Shown: positions 16,268 to 27,702, numbered from the stretch's first letter. The stretch: 64,000 nucleotides of DNA from DATNBU01 sp964476185 (GCA_964476185.1 CAYYZO010000011.1:7385-71384); one strand, 5' to 3'. Made by a program: numbers and translations. The notes: generated from the sequence alone by a model not told the origin.

Positions 16268-19000
16268 TCAACGCGGAGGGCCGACGATCGCGACGGCGCG
16301 CGTGTCGAGCGTCAGGAACCGCTCGGCGGCGGCGCGCACCTTCGCGGCGTCGACCTCGTTGATGTGCTGCGCGTAGCGGCGCCCCTCGAGGTAGCCGAGG
16401 CCGTAAAGTTCCTGGAACGTCATGTTCTCGGCGATCGCGCTGTTGGTCTGGAGCGCGATCTCGTAGTTGCCGACCAGGTAGCGCTGCGCGCGCTCGAGTT
16501 CCTGCGGCGTGATGTCGCTCGTGCGGATCTTCTCGAACTCGCGGAGCAGGCCGTCGAGCGCGGTCTGCTCGTTGACCGGGTCGGTGGCGATGTAGCCGCC
16601 GAGCAGGCCGGGCGCGTAGCCCTCGGTCGAGAACGAGCTGACGGTGTAGGCGAGCGCCTGCCGGTCGCGGAGCTCGTAGAAGAGGCGCCCGCCCTGGCGC
16701 GACAGCACCGTGTCGAGCACCGACAGCGAGTAGCGCTCGGGATCCTGCATCGCGACGCCGGGGAATGCGACGACGATGTGGCTCTGCTTGCGGTTCGTGT
16801 CGACGCGCGCGCGCCGGATGTCGTGCGGCTTCTTCGCCGCCTCGGGCATCACGAACGGCACGCCGTCGCCGGTCACGCGCGCGAGCGAGTTCGACAGTCC
16901 CCGGATGATCGAGTCGGCGTTGACGTCGCCGACGACCGTCACGACGAGGCTCTCGGGGTCGAGCACCGAGTTGTAGTAGCTGCGCAGCTGCTCGGCCGTG
17001 ATGCGCGAGACGCTCTCGGATTCGCCGAGCGTCGTCATGCCGTAGGGGTGCTCCGGGTAGACGGTCTTGTAGGCGAGGTCGAAGGCGACCTGGGCCGATT
17101 CGTCCGAGCGGTTCTTGATCGCGAGCAGCAGCTCGCGGCGCGTCTTCTCGACCTCGGCCTCCGGGAAGTCGGGGTCGAGCAGCACCTCGAGCGCGAGCGT
17201 CATGCCCTCGTTGATGTGCTCGGACAGGAACGTCCCGGACACGCCGAACGAGCTGCGGCCCGAGAAGCCCGAGAGGTCGCCGGCCAGCGACTCGATGTCG
17301 GCGGCGAGCTGCTCGCGCGAGCGCCGGGTGGTCCCGCGCGTCAGCATCTCGGCGACGAAATTCGAGATGCCGTTGTTCTCCGGACGCTCGGCGAGCAGGC
17401 CGCCGAGCACCGCGGCGCGGATCGAGAACATCGGCACCGCGTGGTGCTCCTGCACGATCAGGCGCACGCCGTTCGGAAGCGTGACGAGCCGCGGCTCGGT
17501 GTCCGGCAGGTGCGTCGTGAGCTTCTCCGGAGCCTTGATCGTGCCGTTCTTCTTCGTGGCCTCGACGGCGGGGTCCTTGCTGAAGAGGACCCCGGCGGCC
17601 TGCTGCAGGACGGCGAGGCTCAGCGTCTCGGGCGAGCCGGTGGGCCTCAGGCTGACGCCCGTCAGGTTCTCGGGCACGAGGTACTTGCGCGCGACGCGCT
17701 GGACGTCGGCCGGCGTGACCTCGCGCAGCTGGCGGATGTACTTGTCGGCGTAGTTCGGGTCCTTGTGGACGACGATCGAGTAGCCGAGCTCGCGCGACTG
17801 CCCCTGCACGGTCTGGCTGCGGTAGACGAAGTCGCTCTCGAGGTTCGTGCGCGCGCGGTCGAGCTCCGCGGGGCTGACCGGGTAGTCGCGCACCTTCGCG
17901 GTCTCCTCCAGGAGAGCGTCGAGCACCTTGCGCTCGTCGGCCGGCTCGTACGACGCGGTCTCGAGGAACAGGCCGGGGTCCGGCGGCGTGTACGCGAACG
18001 TGCCGGCGCTGGTGGCCAGGCCCGTTTCCGCGACGAGTCGCCGGTAGACGCGCGAGCTCTCGCCGCCGCCGAGGATGTGCGCGAGCACGTCGAGCGCCGG
18101 CGTGTCCTTGTGGTTGGCGTCGGGGATGTGGAAGCCGAGCGCGAGCTGGGCCTCCTGCACGTCCATCGTCGAGCTCGCGAAGCGCATCTGCTTCTGCGGC
18201 GGCTCGACCGCGCGCTTCGGCCGCGCGACGGGATGGTCCTGGAAGCCGCCGAACCTGGCCTCGATCTCGCGCTTCATCCGGGCCGTGTCGACGTCGCCGA
18301 CGACGATCAGCGTCATGTTGCTCGGCGAGTAGTAGCGCCGGTAGAAGTCGGTGATCAGTTCGCGCGTGAGGCCCCGGATCGATCGTTCGGTCCCGATCAC
18401 CGGTCGCTTGTACGGGTGCGTCGAGTACGCGTTCGCGAACATCATGTCGTAGACGCGGCTGGACGGGGAGTCCTGGCTGCGCTTCCACTCCTCGAGCACG
18501 ACGCCGAGTTCCTTCTGCAGTTCGTCCGGGTCGAAGGACGAGTGCTGCATCGCGTCCGCGAGGATGTCGATTCCCTCGGCGGCGAAGCGCGAGGCCAGCA
18601 CGAGGTGGTAGACCGTGTGGTCCCACGAGGTCCAGGCGTTGATGCTGCCGCCCGAGGACTCGACCGCGCTCGCGATCTCGCCGACGCCGCGGCGTTCGGT
18701 CCCCTTGAACAGCATGTGCTCGTGCACGTGCGCGATGCCGGCCTCGATCTCGGTCTCGTCGGCCCCGCCGGCCTGCACCCAGATCTGCTCGGCCACGACG
18801 GGAGCGAAGTGGTCCTCGCGGATCACGACCTTCATGCCGTTGGCGAGCTTGTAGATGTGGGTGTCCGGGTCGGTCGAAACGCTCTGGGCTCGGGTCATGG
18901 AACATCCTGGGGTCTGGGCCACCGCGATCGCGCCGAGGACGGCGAGGGCGGCAGCCCGCAGCCGGGGCCGGAAGGGGGAGGCAGGGTGCTTTTGCATCAT
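16268..19000 (-). CDS. M16 family zinc peptidase, two-domain, exported
   Basis: A 910-residue inverzincin-type protease made of two M16 halves (PqqL/YhjJ-like). The first half has the zinc motif HVHEH (HxxEH, about residue 85) and the downstream Glu in LQKELGVVLEEWKR. In the second half the equivalent site reads NGISNF, so it is catalytically dead and serves as the closing half of the chamber, as usual. The N-terminus LRAAALAVLGAIAVAQTPGC is a signal sequence, with TPGC as a poor lipobox, so it may be periplasmic or lipid-anchored. ATG 19000 lacks a Shine-Dalgarno and sits just behind a 12-bp direct repeat (19005-19032). Confidence 0.9.
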   Translation of the reverse strand: MMQKHPASPFRPRLRAAALAVLGAIAVAQTPGCSMTRAQSVSTDPDTHIYKLANGMKVVIREDHFAPVVAEQIWVQAGGADETEIEAGIAHVHEHMLFKGTERRGVGEIASAVESSGGSINAWTSWDHTVYHLVLASRFAAEGIDILADAMQHSSFDPDELQKELGVVLEEWKRSQDSPSSRVYDMMFANAYSTHPYKRPVIGTERSIRGLTRELITDFYRRYYSPSNMTLIVVGDVDTARMKREIEARFGGFQDHPVARPKRAVEPPQKQMRFASSTMDVQEAQLALGFHIPDANHKDTPALDVLAHILGGGESSRVYRRLVAETGLATSAGTFAYTPPDPGLFLETASYEPADERKVLDALLEETAKVRDYPVSPAELDRARTNLESDFVYRSQTVQGQSRELGYSIVVHKDPNYADKYIRQLREVTPADVQRVARKYLVPENLTGVSLRPTGSPETLSLAVLQQAAGVLFSKDPAVEATKKNGTIKAPEKLTTHLPDTEPRLVTLPNGVRLIVQEHHAVPMFSIRAAVLGGLLAERPENNGISNFVAEMLTRGTTRRSREQLAADIESLAGDLSGFSGRSSFGVSGTFLSEHINEGMTLALEVLLDPDFPEAEVEKTRRELLLAIKNRSDESAQVAFDLAYKTVYPEHPYGMTTLGESESVSRITAEQLRSYYNSVLDPESLVVTVVGDVNADSIIRGLSNSLARVTGDGVPFVMPEAAKKPHDIRRARVDTNRKQSHIVVAFPGVAMQDPERYSLSVLDTVLSRQGGRLFYELRDRQALAYTVSSFSTEGYAPGLLGGYIATDPVNEQTALDGLLREFEKIRTSDITPQELERAQRYLVGNYEIALQTNSAIAENMTFQELYGLGYLEGRRYAQHINEVDAAKVRAAAERFLTLDTRAVAIVGPPR

Positions 19001-19246
19001 TCTGTGTCCGTCGGGGTCGGTGTCCGTCGGGGAATCAGCCGCCAACCCTGACACGACCCGCGAGCACGGGCCAGTCGTCGCGCGTCGCGGGGCGGCGACG
19101 AAGGGCCGCTCGCGACGCGAGGCGCTCGGTTGGCGACCAGGCGGCGCGCGCGACGGGAAGCGGCTCCGGCCGGGTCGCGGCGCGTTGACTCCCCGGACGT
19201 CGCTCGGGATCATGCCCGTTCGCCGCCCCGGCGGCGGCGGAGCAAC

Positions 19247-19954
19247 TTGAATCCGGTCGACCTCATCTTCGCCCTGCTGGTCCTTCTGGCAGTCGCTCGC
19301 GGCTACTCGCGGGGCCTGCTCGGCACGATCGCCGGCTACGGCGCCCCGGTCGTCGCGTTCCTCGTCGCGTCCGACTGGTCCGACCCGGTGCGGGACCGCC
19401 TCGCCGAGTCGATCGAGGCTCCCGAGATCGTGCTCGACATGCTCGCGCCGTTCGTGGTGTTCGTGGTCGTGGTCGTCGTGATCCGCCTCGTCGCGGCGGT
19501 GCTCGCGCGTGCGCTCGGCCTCGGTCTTTCCATGCCCGGTCGCGTGCTGGCGGCGGCCGCGGGAGCGACGGTGACGGCCCTGGTGCTCGGCGCGGGCGTG
19601 GTCGTCGTGGACCGGATGAACGGGTCGCGCGTCGAGACCGGCGAGGCGCCGGGGACTCCCGAGGACGCGATCGTGAGCCCGGCGCGCAACCTGCTGGCGA
19701 ACCTCGATCGGCGTTTCGACGAGTCGTTGCTCGCTCCGCCGATGGCGGCGCTGGCGGCGTCGGTGGTCCGCGAGGTGCTGCCGCCCGAGGCGCCGCTGAT
19801 CGAACCGGCCGAGGTCGAGCAGGCCGCGCGCGAGGCGGCGGGAGCCGCCGTGGGCGCCGTCGGGCAGGCCGCGATCGAAGGCGCCGTCGGCGGCGCGTCT
19901 GCCGGAGGCCGCGATTCCAGCGAAAAGGAGAGCGCCGGCGGAGGCGGCCGGTGA
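19247..19954 (+). CDS. cvpA: CvpA family membrane protein
   Basis: A 235-residue protein with four N-terminal membrane segments (about residues 3-125) typical of CvpA: NPVDLIFALLVLLAVARGYSRGLLG opens the family domain. The C-terminal 100 residues are Ala/Glu-rich and soluble. CvpA is needed for colicin V production in E. coli, with a broader envelope role. I chose TTG 19247 because GGAG lies 4-5 bases upstream and family similarity begins here; the GTG at 19130 would add an unlike Arg-rich tail. The stop overlaps the dnaG start (GTGA), so the genes are coupled. Confidence 0.8.
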   Translation: MNPVDLIFALLVLLAVARGYSRGLLGTIAGYGAPVVAFLVASDWSDPVRDRLAESIEAPEIVLDMLAPFVVFVVVVVVIRLVAAVLARALGLGLSMPGRVLAAAAGATVTALVLGAGVVVVDRMNGSRVETGEAPGTPEDAIVSPARNLLANLDRRFDESLLAPPMAALAASVVREVLPPEAPLIEPAEVEQAAREAAGAAVGAVGQAAIEGAVGGASAGGRDSSEKESAGGGGR

Positions 19955-21759
19955 TCGCGGAACAGAAGATCGCCGAGGTCCGCCAGGCCGCGCGCATCTC
20001 CGACTTCATCTCCCCCTACGTCACCCTGAAACGCTCGGGCCGCGGGATGATGGGCCTCTGCCCGTTCCACGGCGAGAAATCGCCGTCGTTCTCCGTCGAC
20101 GACGAACGCGGCTTCTATCATTGCTTCGGTTGCGGCGCCGGCGGCAACGTCTTCAAGTTCGTGATGCAGATGGAGAACGTTTCGTTCCCGGAAGCGGTGC
20201 GCAAGGTCGCGGCGCACTACGGCATCGACGTTCCCGAGGACGGCGCGCCGGGAGCGTCGTCGGAGCGCGACGCGGCGCTCGCGATGCTCGCGTCGGCGGC
20301 GAACTTCTATCGCACGGTGCTCACGCGCGCGGGGTTCGGCGACACGGTGCGCGCGTACCTCGACGAGCGCGGCGTCGGCGACGAGGCGCGCGAACGGTTC
20401 GCGCTCGGCGCGGCGCCGGCGGCCGGCGACGCCCTCGCGCAGCACCTTCGCCGCGAGCGGCACGACCTTCGCATCGGCGAGCGCATCGGTCTCGTCGGGA
20501 TGCGCGGCTCGGTCTACGACCGGTTCCGCGGGCGGCTCGTCTTCCCGATTCGCGATCCGCAGGGGCGCACGCTCGGTTTCGGCGCGCGCCGCATCGGCGA
20601 GGGCGACGGGCCGAAGTACCTGAACTCGAGCGACTCGATCGTCTACCACAAGGGGCGCGTGCTCTACGGGCTGTTCGAGGCGCGCGAGGCCACGCGCCGC
20701 GCGCCGGTGCGCGCCGCGGAGGGCGGCGCGGTCGCGCCCGCGGCGCCGGCACCGGCGCGGCCGGAATCCACGGAACTCGTCCTCGTCGAGGGCTACCTCG
20801 ACGTGATCGCGATGTCGCAGGCGGGGCTGACGAACGTCGTCGCGGGCTGCGGCACCGCGCTCACGCTCGACCAGGCCAGGCTGATCCGCCGTCACGCTTC
20901 GGAAGTCGTGGCGCTGTTCGACGGCGACGACGCAGGGCGTCGCGCCGCGGCGCGCAGCTTCCCGGTCTTCGTCGAGGCCGGGCTGTGGGCGCGCGGGGTG
21001 TTCCTCCCCCAGGGGGAGGATCCCGACACGTTCGTGCGCGCGAAGGGCGCCCGGGCGCTTCGCGCGGAACTCTCCGCGGCGCGGCCGCTCGTCGAGTCGT
21101 ACGCGCGGCACGTCGCCGACGGGACCGGCAGCGGAGCCGGCGCGGCGGCGCGAGTCGGCGCGGAGCTGGCCGAAGTGCTGCGCAAGGTCGACGACCCGTT
21201 CGAATATGACGACTTCGTCAAGAAGGCGGCGCTGTGGACGGGAATTTCCGAGAAAGTCTTGCGCGATCAGGCCCGCCCGTCGCAAAAGGCGGTCGTGCAG
21301 GCTCCCGCGTCGAAGATCCGGCTGCCGAGCGGACCTCCGGGCGTCGAGGAACTCCTCGTTTCGGTCTTCCTGTCGGACCCCCGCTCCATTGATCGTCTGG
21401 AGGGGAGGGCTATCGTGTCCCGGCTCGAGACCGAGCCGTGGGCCACGATCGCGTCGGACATCTTCGCGGCGCGAGACACGGTCGGAGGATTCGAGCCGGG
21501 CGAGGTCCTGGCCGGTCTCGACGACGCGCTGCGAGGCCGGCTCGTCGGGCGGCTCCAGGACGACCCGACCTTCGCCGACTCCGAGGCGCGCGAGCGGGTG
21601 CTCCGCGACTGCCTCGCCCACCTGGCGGCGGCGCAGCTCGAGCGCACCAAGCGCAGGATGCTGGCCGAGCTGAGGCGCCTCGAGGAACTCGGCGACGAAG
21701 CCGGCGCCGCGGCGCTGCTCGAGCGCTGGACGCGGATGAAGAGCGGACAGGAACAGTAG
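19951..21759 (+). CDS. dnaG: DNA primase DnaG
   Basis: A 602-residue bacterial primase that makes RNA primers at the replication fork. The N-terminal CHC2 zinc ribbon is complete (Cys37, His40, Cys58, Cys61 in CPFH and YHCFGCG). A catalytic TOPRIM core follows: LVLVEGYLDVIAMSQAG (Glu) and ALFDGDDAGRRAA (Asp-x-Asp). The C-terminal helical domain binds the DnaB helicase. Length is normal. GTG start overlapping cvpA; rpoD follows 47 bp downstream, the conserved macromolecular synthesis order. Confidence 0.97.
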   Translation: MIAEQKIAEVRQAARISDFISPYVTLKRSGRGMMGLCPFHGEKSPSFSVDDERGFYHCFGCGAGGNVFKFVMQMENVSFPEAVRKVAAHYGIDVPEDGAPGASSERDAALAMLASAANFYRTVLTRAGFGDTVRAYLDERGVGDEARERFALGAAPAAGDALAQHLRRERHDLRIGERIGLVGMRGSVYDRFRGRLVFPIRDPQGRTLGFGARRIGEGDGPKYLNSSDSIVYHKGRVLYGLFEAREATRRAPVRAAEGGAVAPAAPAPARPESTELVLVEGYLDVIAMSQAGLTNVVAGCGTALTLDQARLIRRHASEVVALFDGDDAGRRAAARSFPVFVEAGLWARGVFLPQGEDPDTFVRAKGARALRAELSAARPLVESYARHVADGTGSGAGAAARVGAELAEVLRKVDDPFEYDDFVKKAALWTGISEKVLRDQARPSQKAVVQAPASKIRLPSGPPGVEELLVSVFLSDPRSIDRLEGRAIVSRLETEPWATIASDIFAARDTVGGFEPGEVLAGLDDALRGRLVGRLQDDPTFADSEARERVLRDCLAHLAAAQLERTKRRMLAELRRLEELGDEAGAAALLERWTRMKSGQEQ

Positions 21760-21806
21760 GGCTTCTCTCGACTCGGGATCGACCATCGCCAACGATTGAG
21801 AAGGGC

Positions 21807-23705
<1,899 letters not shown>

Positions 23706-23727
23706 CGGAACCGCCCCGCTTCAGGCC

Positions 23728-23849
23728 GGACTTCGGAGTCGGGTCCAGATGCGAGGCGGACGCTCGAGGAGGGAGTGAGGCGTAGCGGAGCTACGCCGCA
23801 GCGACCGACCGAGCGTCGAACGAAGCAGATGGGCCCGAATACGAAGTCC
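23728..23849. repeat. long palindromic intergenic repeat, copy 2 (forward), abutting tRNA-Ile2
   Basis: GGACTTCG (23728-23735) pairs with CGAAGTCC (23842-23849). Within these arms are GTCCAGATGC and GCAGATGGGCCC, and a central GGCGTAGCGGAGCTACGCC hairpin with GAGGCG next to it. The last base touches the first base of the tRNA at 23850, so the repeat occupies the whole tRNA 5' flank where a promoter or processing site would be. Confidence 0.75.
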
Positions 23850-23923
23850 GGGCCCATAGCTCAGTGGGTTAGAGCGGGGGACTCATAATCCTCTGGTCCC
23901 AGGTTCGAGTCCTGGTGGGCCCA
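23850..23923 (+). tRNA. tRNA with CAU anticodon, probably tRNA-Ile2 (lysidine type)
   Basis: Cloverleaf: acceptor GGGCCCA/TGGGCCC, D arm TAGCTCAGTGGGTTAGAGC, anticodon arm GGGGA-CTCATAA-TCCTC (one G-U pair), T arm CCAGG-TTCGAGT-CCTGG, discriminator A; CCA is not encoded. The anticodon is CAU. The loop context ACTCATAATC and the D arm match the tRNA-Ile2 whose C34 becomes lysidine to read AUA, rather than elongator or initiator Met. The isotype is inferred from that resemblance; elongator tRNA-Met is the alternative. Confidence 0.9.
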
Positions 23924-23949
23924 CTTCCTCGATCGGAGAAAGCAACGCC

Positions 23950-24666
23950 TTGACGACGCAGCTCGAGACCCTGTTCGCACTCCAGACCCTCGACACGAGG
24001 CTCCAGGAAAAGCAGCGCATCGTCGTCCGTTACGAGGCCGAGCTGGCCGCGCGCCGCGAGGCCATCGGGGCTTGCACGGCGAGGATCGACGGACTGGCGG
24101 CCGCCCGCAAGGACGCCGTCGCGCACCGGGCCTTCGCCGAGCGCAAGGTCGAGGACCTGCAGGAGTCGCTCAAGCAGAAGCGCCAGCGCGCCCAGAAGGC
24201 CCGCAACGAGAAGGAAGTGCGCGCCGGCCAGGACGAGATCACGGCTGCGCAGGAAGAGATCCGCGAGGCCGAGGCGGCGCTGCTCGACGCGATGGCGAAG
24301 GTCGAGGAACTCGAGGCGACCATCGAGGCGGCCAAGGCCGAGCGCGTCGAGCTCGAGAACGAGGACCACCGCCACGTCGGCGAGGCTTCCGAACGCATCG
24401 AGGCGCTCCGTGCCGAAGTCGCGGCCGCCCGCAGCGAGCGCGACGCCCATGCGGCCGAGGTCGAGGCGCCCCTTCGCAAGAAGTACGAGTCGCTGATCGA
24501 GCGCCGCGCCGGACTGGCCGTGGCCGAGATCGACGCGACCGGCTGCTGCGGCGGCTGCCACGTGCAGATCCCGCCGCAGACGCTGCTCGAAGTGCGGCGC
24601 TCGGGGGCCGTGCGCGTGTGCCCGATGTGCCAGCGCATCCTGTTCGCCTCGGTCGTGGACGGCTAG
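23950..24666 (+). CDS. coiled-coil protein with C-terminal C4 zinc ribbon (CT398-like)
   Basis: A 238-residue protein: residues about 1-185 are a long heptad-rich coiled coil (Ala/Glu/Lys/Arg), and residues about 195-232 form a zinc ribbon with CCGGCHVQIPPQ and CPMCQRILF. This is the conserved architecture of the CT398/DUF164 family, a widespread bacterial protein of uncertain role linked in some species to sigma-54 or to RNA surveillance. The start is TTG with GGAG about ten bases upstream. It begins 26 bp after the tRNA. A perfect 14-bp palindrome (GACGGCTAGCCGTC) covers its stop. Confidence 0.85.
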   Translation: MTTQLETLFALQTLDTRLQEKQRIVVRYEAELAARREAIGACTARIDGLAAARKDAVAHRAFAERKVEDLQESLKQKRQRAQKARNEKEVRAGQDEITAAQEEIREAEAALLDAMAKVEELEATIEAAKAERVELENEDHRHVGEASERIEALRAEVAAARSERDAHAAEVEAPLRKKYESLIERRAGLAVAEIDATGCCGGCHVQIPPQTLLEVRRSGAVRVCPMCQRILFASVVDG

Positions 24667-24687
24667 CCGTCGCGACGTCCGGCGCGT

Positions 24688-25401
24688 TCATCTCCCGCGG
24701 CAGTACACCTGCGTCTCGGCCTGGATCTTCTCCGCGTAGTCCCGGACCCCGGGGACATCTTCCGCGAGCCTTGTCAGCCACGTCGCCGGGCGGTTGTCGA
24801 GGAACCCGGCCAGCATCGAAGCCACCGCGAAGTCGTAGGGCGTGCGCCGCGCGCCGGCGATGTAGCCGGCCGTCGACGTCTGCGCCGCGATCGCCTCGAG
24901 GTCGCGGCGCGCGAACCCGGCCTGCTCCTCGAGCGTGTGCCGGCCGAGGCCGTGCAGATGATAGGTCCGCCGCACGTCGCGGCGCGCGAGGGCCGCGACG
25001 ATCCCGCTCAGCGGGCGCGGAAGGAAGCTTTCGAAGAAGTCGCGCTTCACGACCGGGAACCACTCGTCGTCGAGCCAGCGCGAGGCGACTCCGGTCCAGT
25101 AGAGGTGGTCTTCCGCGAGGCGCGTGAACGCCGTGCCCACGGCCTTCTCCTGCGGCGTCAGTCCCGCGAACAGCGCGCCGTCCGTCTTGCGGTCGAGGTA
25201 CTCGAGGATGAGTTCCGAGTCGGGAACGATGCCGCCGTCGACGATCCACGGCATCTTGCCCTTAGGCGCCTTGCGCGGGTTCGGCTCGGTCTTGATCTCG
25301 AAGTCGAGGCCGAGCGTGGTCAGCGCCATCTCCACCTTGAGGCAGAACGGGCTCGGGTTGCGCAGCCCGAACGCGGACGGAAGCGTGTAGAGCTGGATCA
25401 T
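24688..25401 (-). CDS. glutathione S-transferase family protein
   Basis: A 237-residue GST-fold protein. The thioredoxin-like N-terminal domain starts MIQLYTLPSAFGLRNPSPFCLKVEMAL, with a Ser/Cys at the position used to activate glutathione, then KMPWIVD (cis-Pro) and DSELILEYLD (Glu-Ser/Asp glutathione-binding motif). The C-terminal all-helical domain follows; it resembles the failed-axon-connections type with GLGRHTLEE and IAGARRTPYDFAVASML. Substrate not known. ATG at 25401 has GGAGG seven bases upstream; a longer upstream frame overlaps the repeat region and is unsupported. Convergent with the zinc-ribbon gene. Confidence 0.9.
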   Translation of the reverse strand: MIQLYTLPSAFGLRNPSPFCLKVEMALTTLGLDFEIKTEPNPRKAPKGKMPWIVDGGIVPDSELILEYLDRKTDGALFAGLTPQEKAVGTAFTRLAEDHLYWTGVASRWLDDEWFPVVKRDFFESFLPRPLSGIVAALARRDVRRTYHLHGLGRHTLEEQAGFARRDLEAIAAQTSTAGYIAGARRTPYDFAVASMLAGFLDNRPATWLTRLAEDVPGVRDYAEKIQAETQVYCRGR

Positions 25402-25795
25402 CGAGTGTCCTCCACGTCGCGTGCCCGAGGGGACGACGCCGGCGGTCCGGTCGTCCCGGCGGGCCGCCGGGAGTCGCCACTCGAATCGAGCTTCGCCGCG
25501 ACCCGTTCGTCGGGGAGCCGCGTACTTGCCGCGCAGTCGCCGTCGACACAAGGCCGCTGGAGTGGGGACGTCTCGACCGGCTCGCGGGCGCGGACGATCC
25601 CCGCGCGCGCGCTTCCCGTACGTCGTAGCTCTCGGCTTGCCCGGCCAGCGACGCCGATCGGCCTTTTCCAACAGCCTGTTTAGCGATTTCTGAACACTGG
25701 CGCGGCTCACAGTGACGGACGAGTCGCGGATCGGCTTGATCCGCGTTCGTGCCGGGAAGAAGAACGGTGCGCGGAGCATCGAAGGATCCCCCTCC
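25402..25795. other. divergent intergenic region holding a repeat remnant
   Basis: Nearly 400 bp separate the divergent GST and membrane-protein genes. The only recognisable element is the half repeat at 25612-25682. The rest is GC-rich with no convincing gene or RNA; it should contain both promoters, but none is clear by eye. Confidence 0.5.
25612..25682. repeat. palindromic repeat family, copy 3 (right half only)
   Basis: This stretch matches the right half of copy 5 closely: CCCGTACGTCGTAGCTCTCGG, then CAGCGACGCCGATCGGCC and TTTTCCAACAGCCTG. The matching left half (GGTCGAGATGC end) is missing or too degraded to see, so this is a truncated copy. Confidence 0.7.
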
Positions 25796-27643
25796 ATGAA
25801 GTGGTCGACCCGGGGCGCCGACGCGGCGCTGTTGTTCGCCTCCCTGCTGTCGGTCGCGTGGTTTCATCCGGGCGGGAGCTGGGACCAGAACGCGCGATTC
25901 GCCCAGGTGCGATCGATCGTCGAGGACGCGTCGCCGGCGATCGATCCGTTCATCGTCTACTACCGCGAGGACGAGAAGCATCGCCTCGCGCATCTCCTCC
26001 AGCGCCGGCCGGTCGGGGCCGGGACCTTCCGGCGGCCCGAGGGGCACGGCGACACCGTCTACGCGTTCGCGTGGACGTCGCCGTCGGGCGAACTCGTGCT
26101 CGTCGATCCGGATGCGCCGACGACCAGCCAGCCGGTGCCGCTCGAGCGCTCGGCGGTCTCCGGCGCCGTGGCGTACGTCGGCGATCGTTTCTTCCCGGTC
26201 GCGGCTCCGGGAGCGTCGCTGGTCGCGCTGCCCGGCTACTCGCTGGCCTTTGCCGTCGCGCGCGCGATGGACTGGTCGACCGACTCCTGGTCCTTCGTCA
26301 CGAACAGCGCGTGGATCGCGACCATGCTCGGTATCGGGTTGTCGACCGCGTTGTCGGCGGTGCTCGTGCAGCGGCTCGCGCGCACGATCGCTTCCGAGGG
26401 CGCGGCGCGCGCGGCCGGCTGGACGTTCGCGCTCGGCACGATGGCGTGGCCGCTCGGCGCCGTCCTGACGGCGGCGAACGTGGCCGGACTCGGCCTGCTC
26501 GCGGCGTCGTTCGCGATCCGGTCGGCGGTGTCGGAGCCGCAGGGATCCTGCGCCGCGTGGAGATGGCCGCTCGTCGCGGGCTTCGCGGCGGGGTGGGCTG
26601 CGCTCGCCGACTACTCGCTGGCGATCGCGGTCGTCGCGTTCGCGCTCGTGCTCGTCGCGTGGTCCCGTCGCCCGCGCGACCTCGCGTGGTACGTCGTCGG
26701 CGCCTGCGTCCCGCTCGCGGCGGCGGCGGCGTACAACGCGGCGGCGTTCGGATCGCCGCTCGCGACGGCGGCTTCGTTCCAGAACCCGATGCTGGCGTCG
26801 AGGGCGTCCTCGCTCGCGCAGGCGCTGTTCTCGCCGGAGCAAGGGCTTTTCGTGACTTCGCCGGTGATGCTGGCTGCCCTGGCCGGTCTCGCGACGATGT
26901 GGACGCAGCGTTCGATGCGCCCGCTCGCGCTCGTCGTCTCCGTCGGCGCGCTGCTCGTCGTCGTCGCGGGAGGCGGCAGCGGCGAGATCGACGACTACAT
27001 CGTGCCGGCACGCTTCGGGCCCGCGATCGGCCTGCTGGCGGTGGCGCTCGCGCCGGCCTTCGACCGGTGGCGCACGGCGACGGCCGTGCTCGCCGGCGCG
27101 TCGGTCGTGATGCAACTCCTGGTCACGGCCGTCGATCCCCTGCTTCTCGTCGAACGCTTCGAGTCGGACGATCCGCCGACGACGAAGGCGCTCGCGTCCC
27201 GGCCGCTCAGCGGCTACGTGATTCCGCTGTTCCTCACAGGCCGCCCGACGCCCGTCCTCGAGGAGTCGATCGACCTCAAGGCCGGTCACCTGGCCACGCT
27301 GGATCGAGCGGAGGGGCTCGCGGAGGAGGTCGTCGCGGCTCGCGTCGAGGCGCGACGTCGCAACTTCGCAACGGCGATCGAGCGCGGGGACACGAAGTTC
27401 GTCCCGATCGCGGGAGTCGACGGCCCGGTCGCCGCGAACCCGATGGGAATGACGGAAGCGCACGCGTTCGTGCTCGGCAAGCCGCGGCATCCCCATGCCG
27501 TCGGCAACTCCTTCAACGCCGGGGAGTGGCTGTTCCCGCAGAGCCGCTGGAGCCTCGCGCCGCTGCTCCTCTTCCTCGCCGCCCTCGGTGCCGCGGTGTT
27601 CGCCGGAGCTTTTCGCTCCGTCGACCCGCGCGCGCGTCGCTGA
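25796..27643 (+). CDS. multi-pass membrane protein, possible GT-C glycosyltransferase
   Basis: A 615-residue polytopic membrane protein with roughly ten hydrophobic segments up to about residue 450, a soluble C-terminal domain (about 455-580) and one last membrane helix (SLAPLLLFLAALGAAVFAGA). The first extracytoplasmic loop begins WDQNARFAQVRSIVEDASPA, an acidic loop after helix 1 like that of GT-C (lipid-linked sugar) glycosyltransferases. I do not recognise a specific family, so the function is tentative. AGGA lies nine bases before ATG 25796; an upstream extension of 28 codons overlaps the promoter region. Followed by a strong hairpin. Confidence 0.7.
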   Translation: MKWSTRGADAALLFASLLSVAWFHPGGSWDQNARFAQVRSIVEDASPAIDPFIVYYREDEKHRLAHLLQRRPVGAGTFRRPEGHGDTVYAFAWTSPSGELVLVDPDAPTTSQPVPLERSAVSGAVAYVGDRFFPVAAPGASLVALPGYSLAFAVARAMDWSTDSWSFVTNSAWIATMLGIGLSTALSAVLVQRLARTIASEGAARAAGWTFALGTMAWPLGAVLTAANVAGLGLLAASFAIRSAVSEPQGSCAAWRWPLVAGFAAGWAALADYSLAIAVVAFALVLVAWSRRPRDLAWYVVGACVPLAAAAAYNAAAFGSPLATAASFQNPMLASRASSLAQALFSPEQGLFVTSPVMLAALAGLATMWTQRSMRPLALVVSVGALLVVVAGGGSGEIDDYIVPARFGPAIGLLAVALAPAFDRWRTATAVLAGASVVMQLLVTAVDPLLLVERFESDDPPTTKALASRPLSGYVIPLFLTGRPTPVLEESIDLKAGHLATLDRAEGLAEEVVAARVEARRRNFATAIERGDTKFVPIAGVDGPVAANPMGMTEAHAFVLGKPRHPHAVGNSFNAGEWLFPQSRWSLAPLLLFLAALGAAVFAGAFRSVDPRARR

Positions 27644-27680
27644 CCAGCAACGCGCGCGGCGACGGCGGAGGTCGACGATC

Positions 27681-27702
27681 CCGCCGGGCGCCCGCCCGGC
27701 GG
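27681..27702 (+). terminator. GC-rich hairpin after the membrane protein gene
   Basis: CCGCCGGGC pairs perfectly with GCCCGGCGG around a 4-nt loop, 38 bp after the stop. There is no T-tract; it probably acts as a Rho-independent-like or stabilising structure. Beyond it, 27703-27917 contains no gene. Confidence 0.5.
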
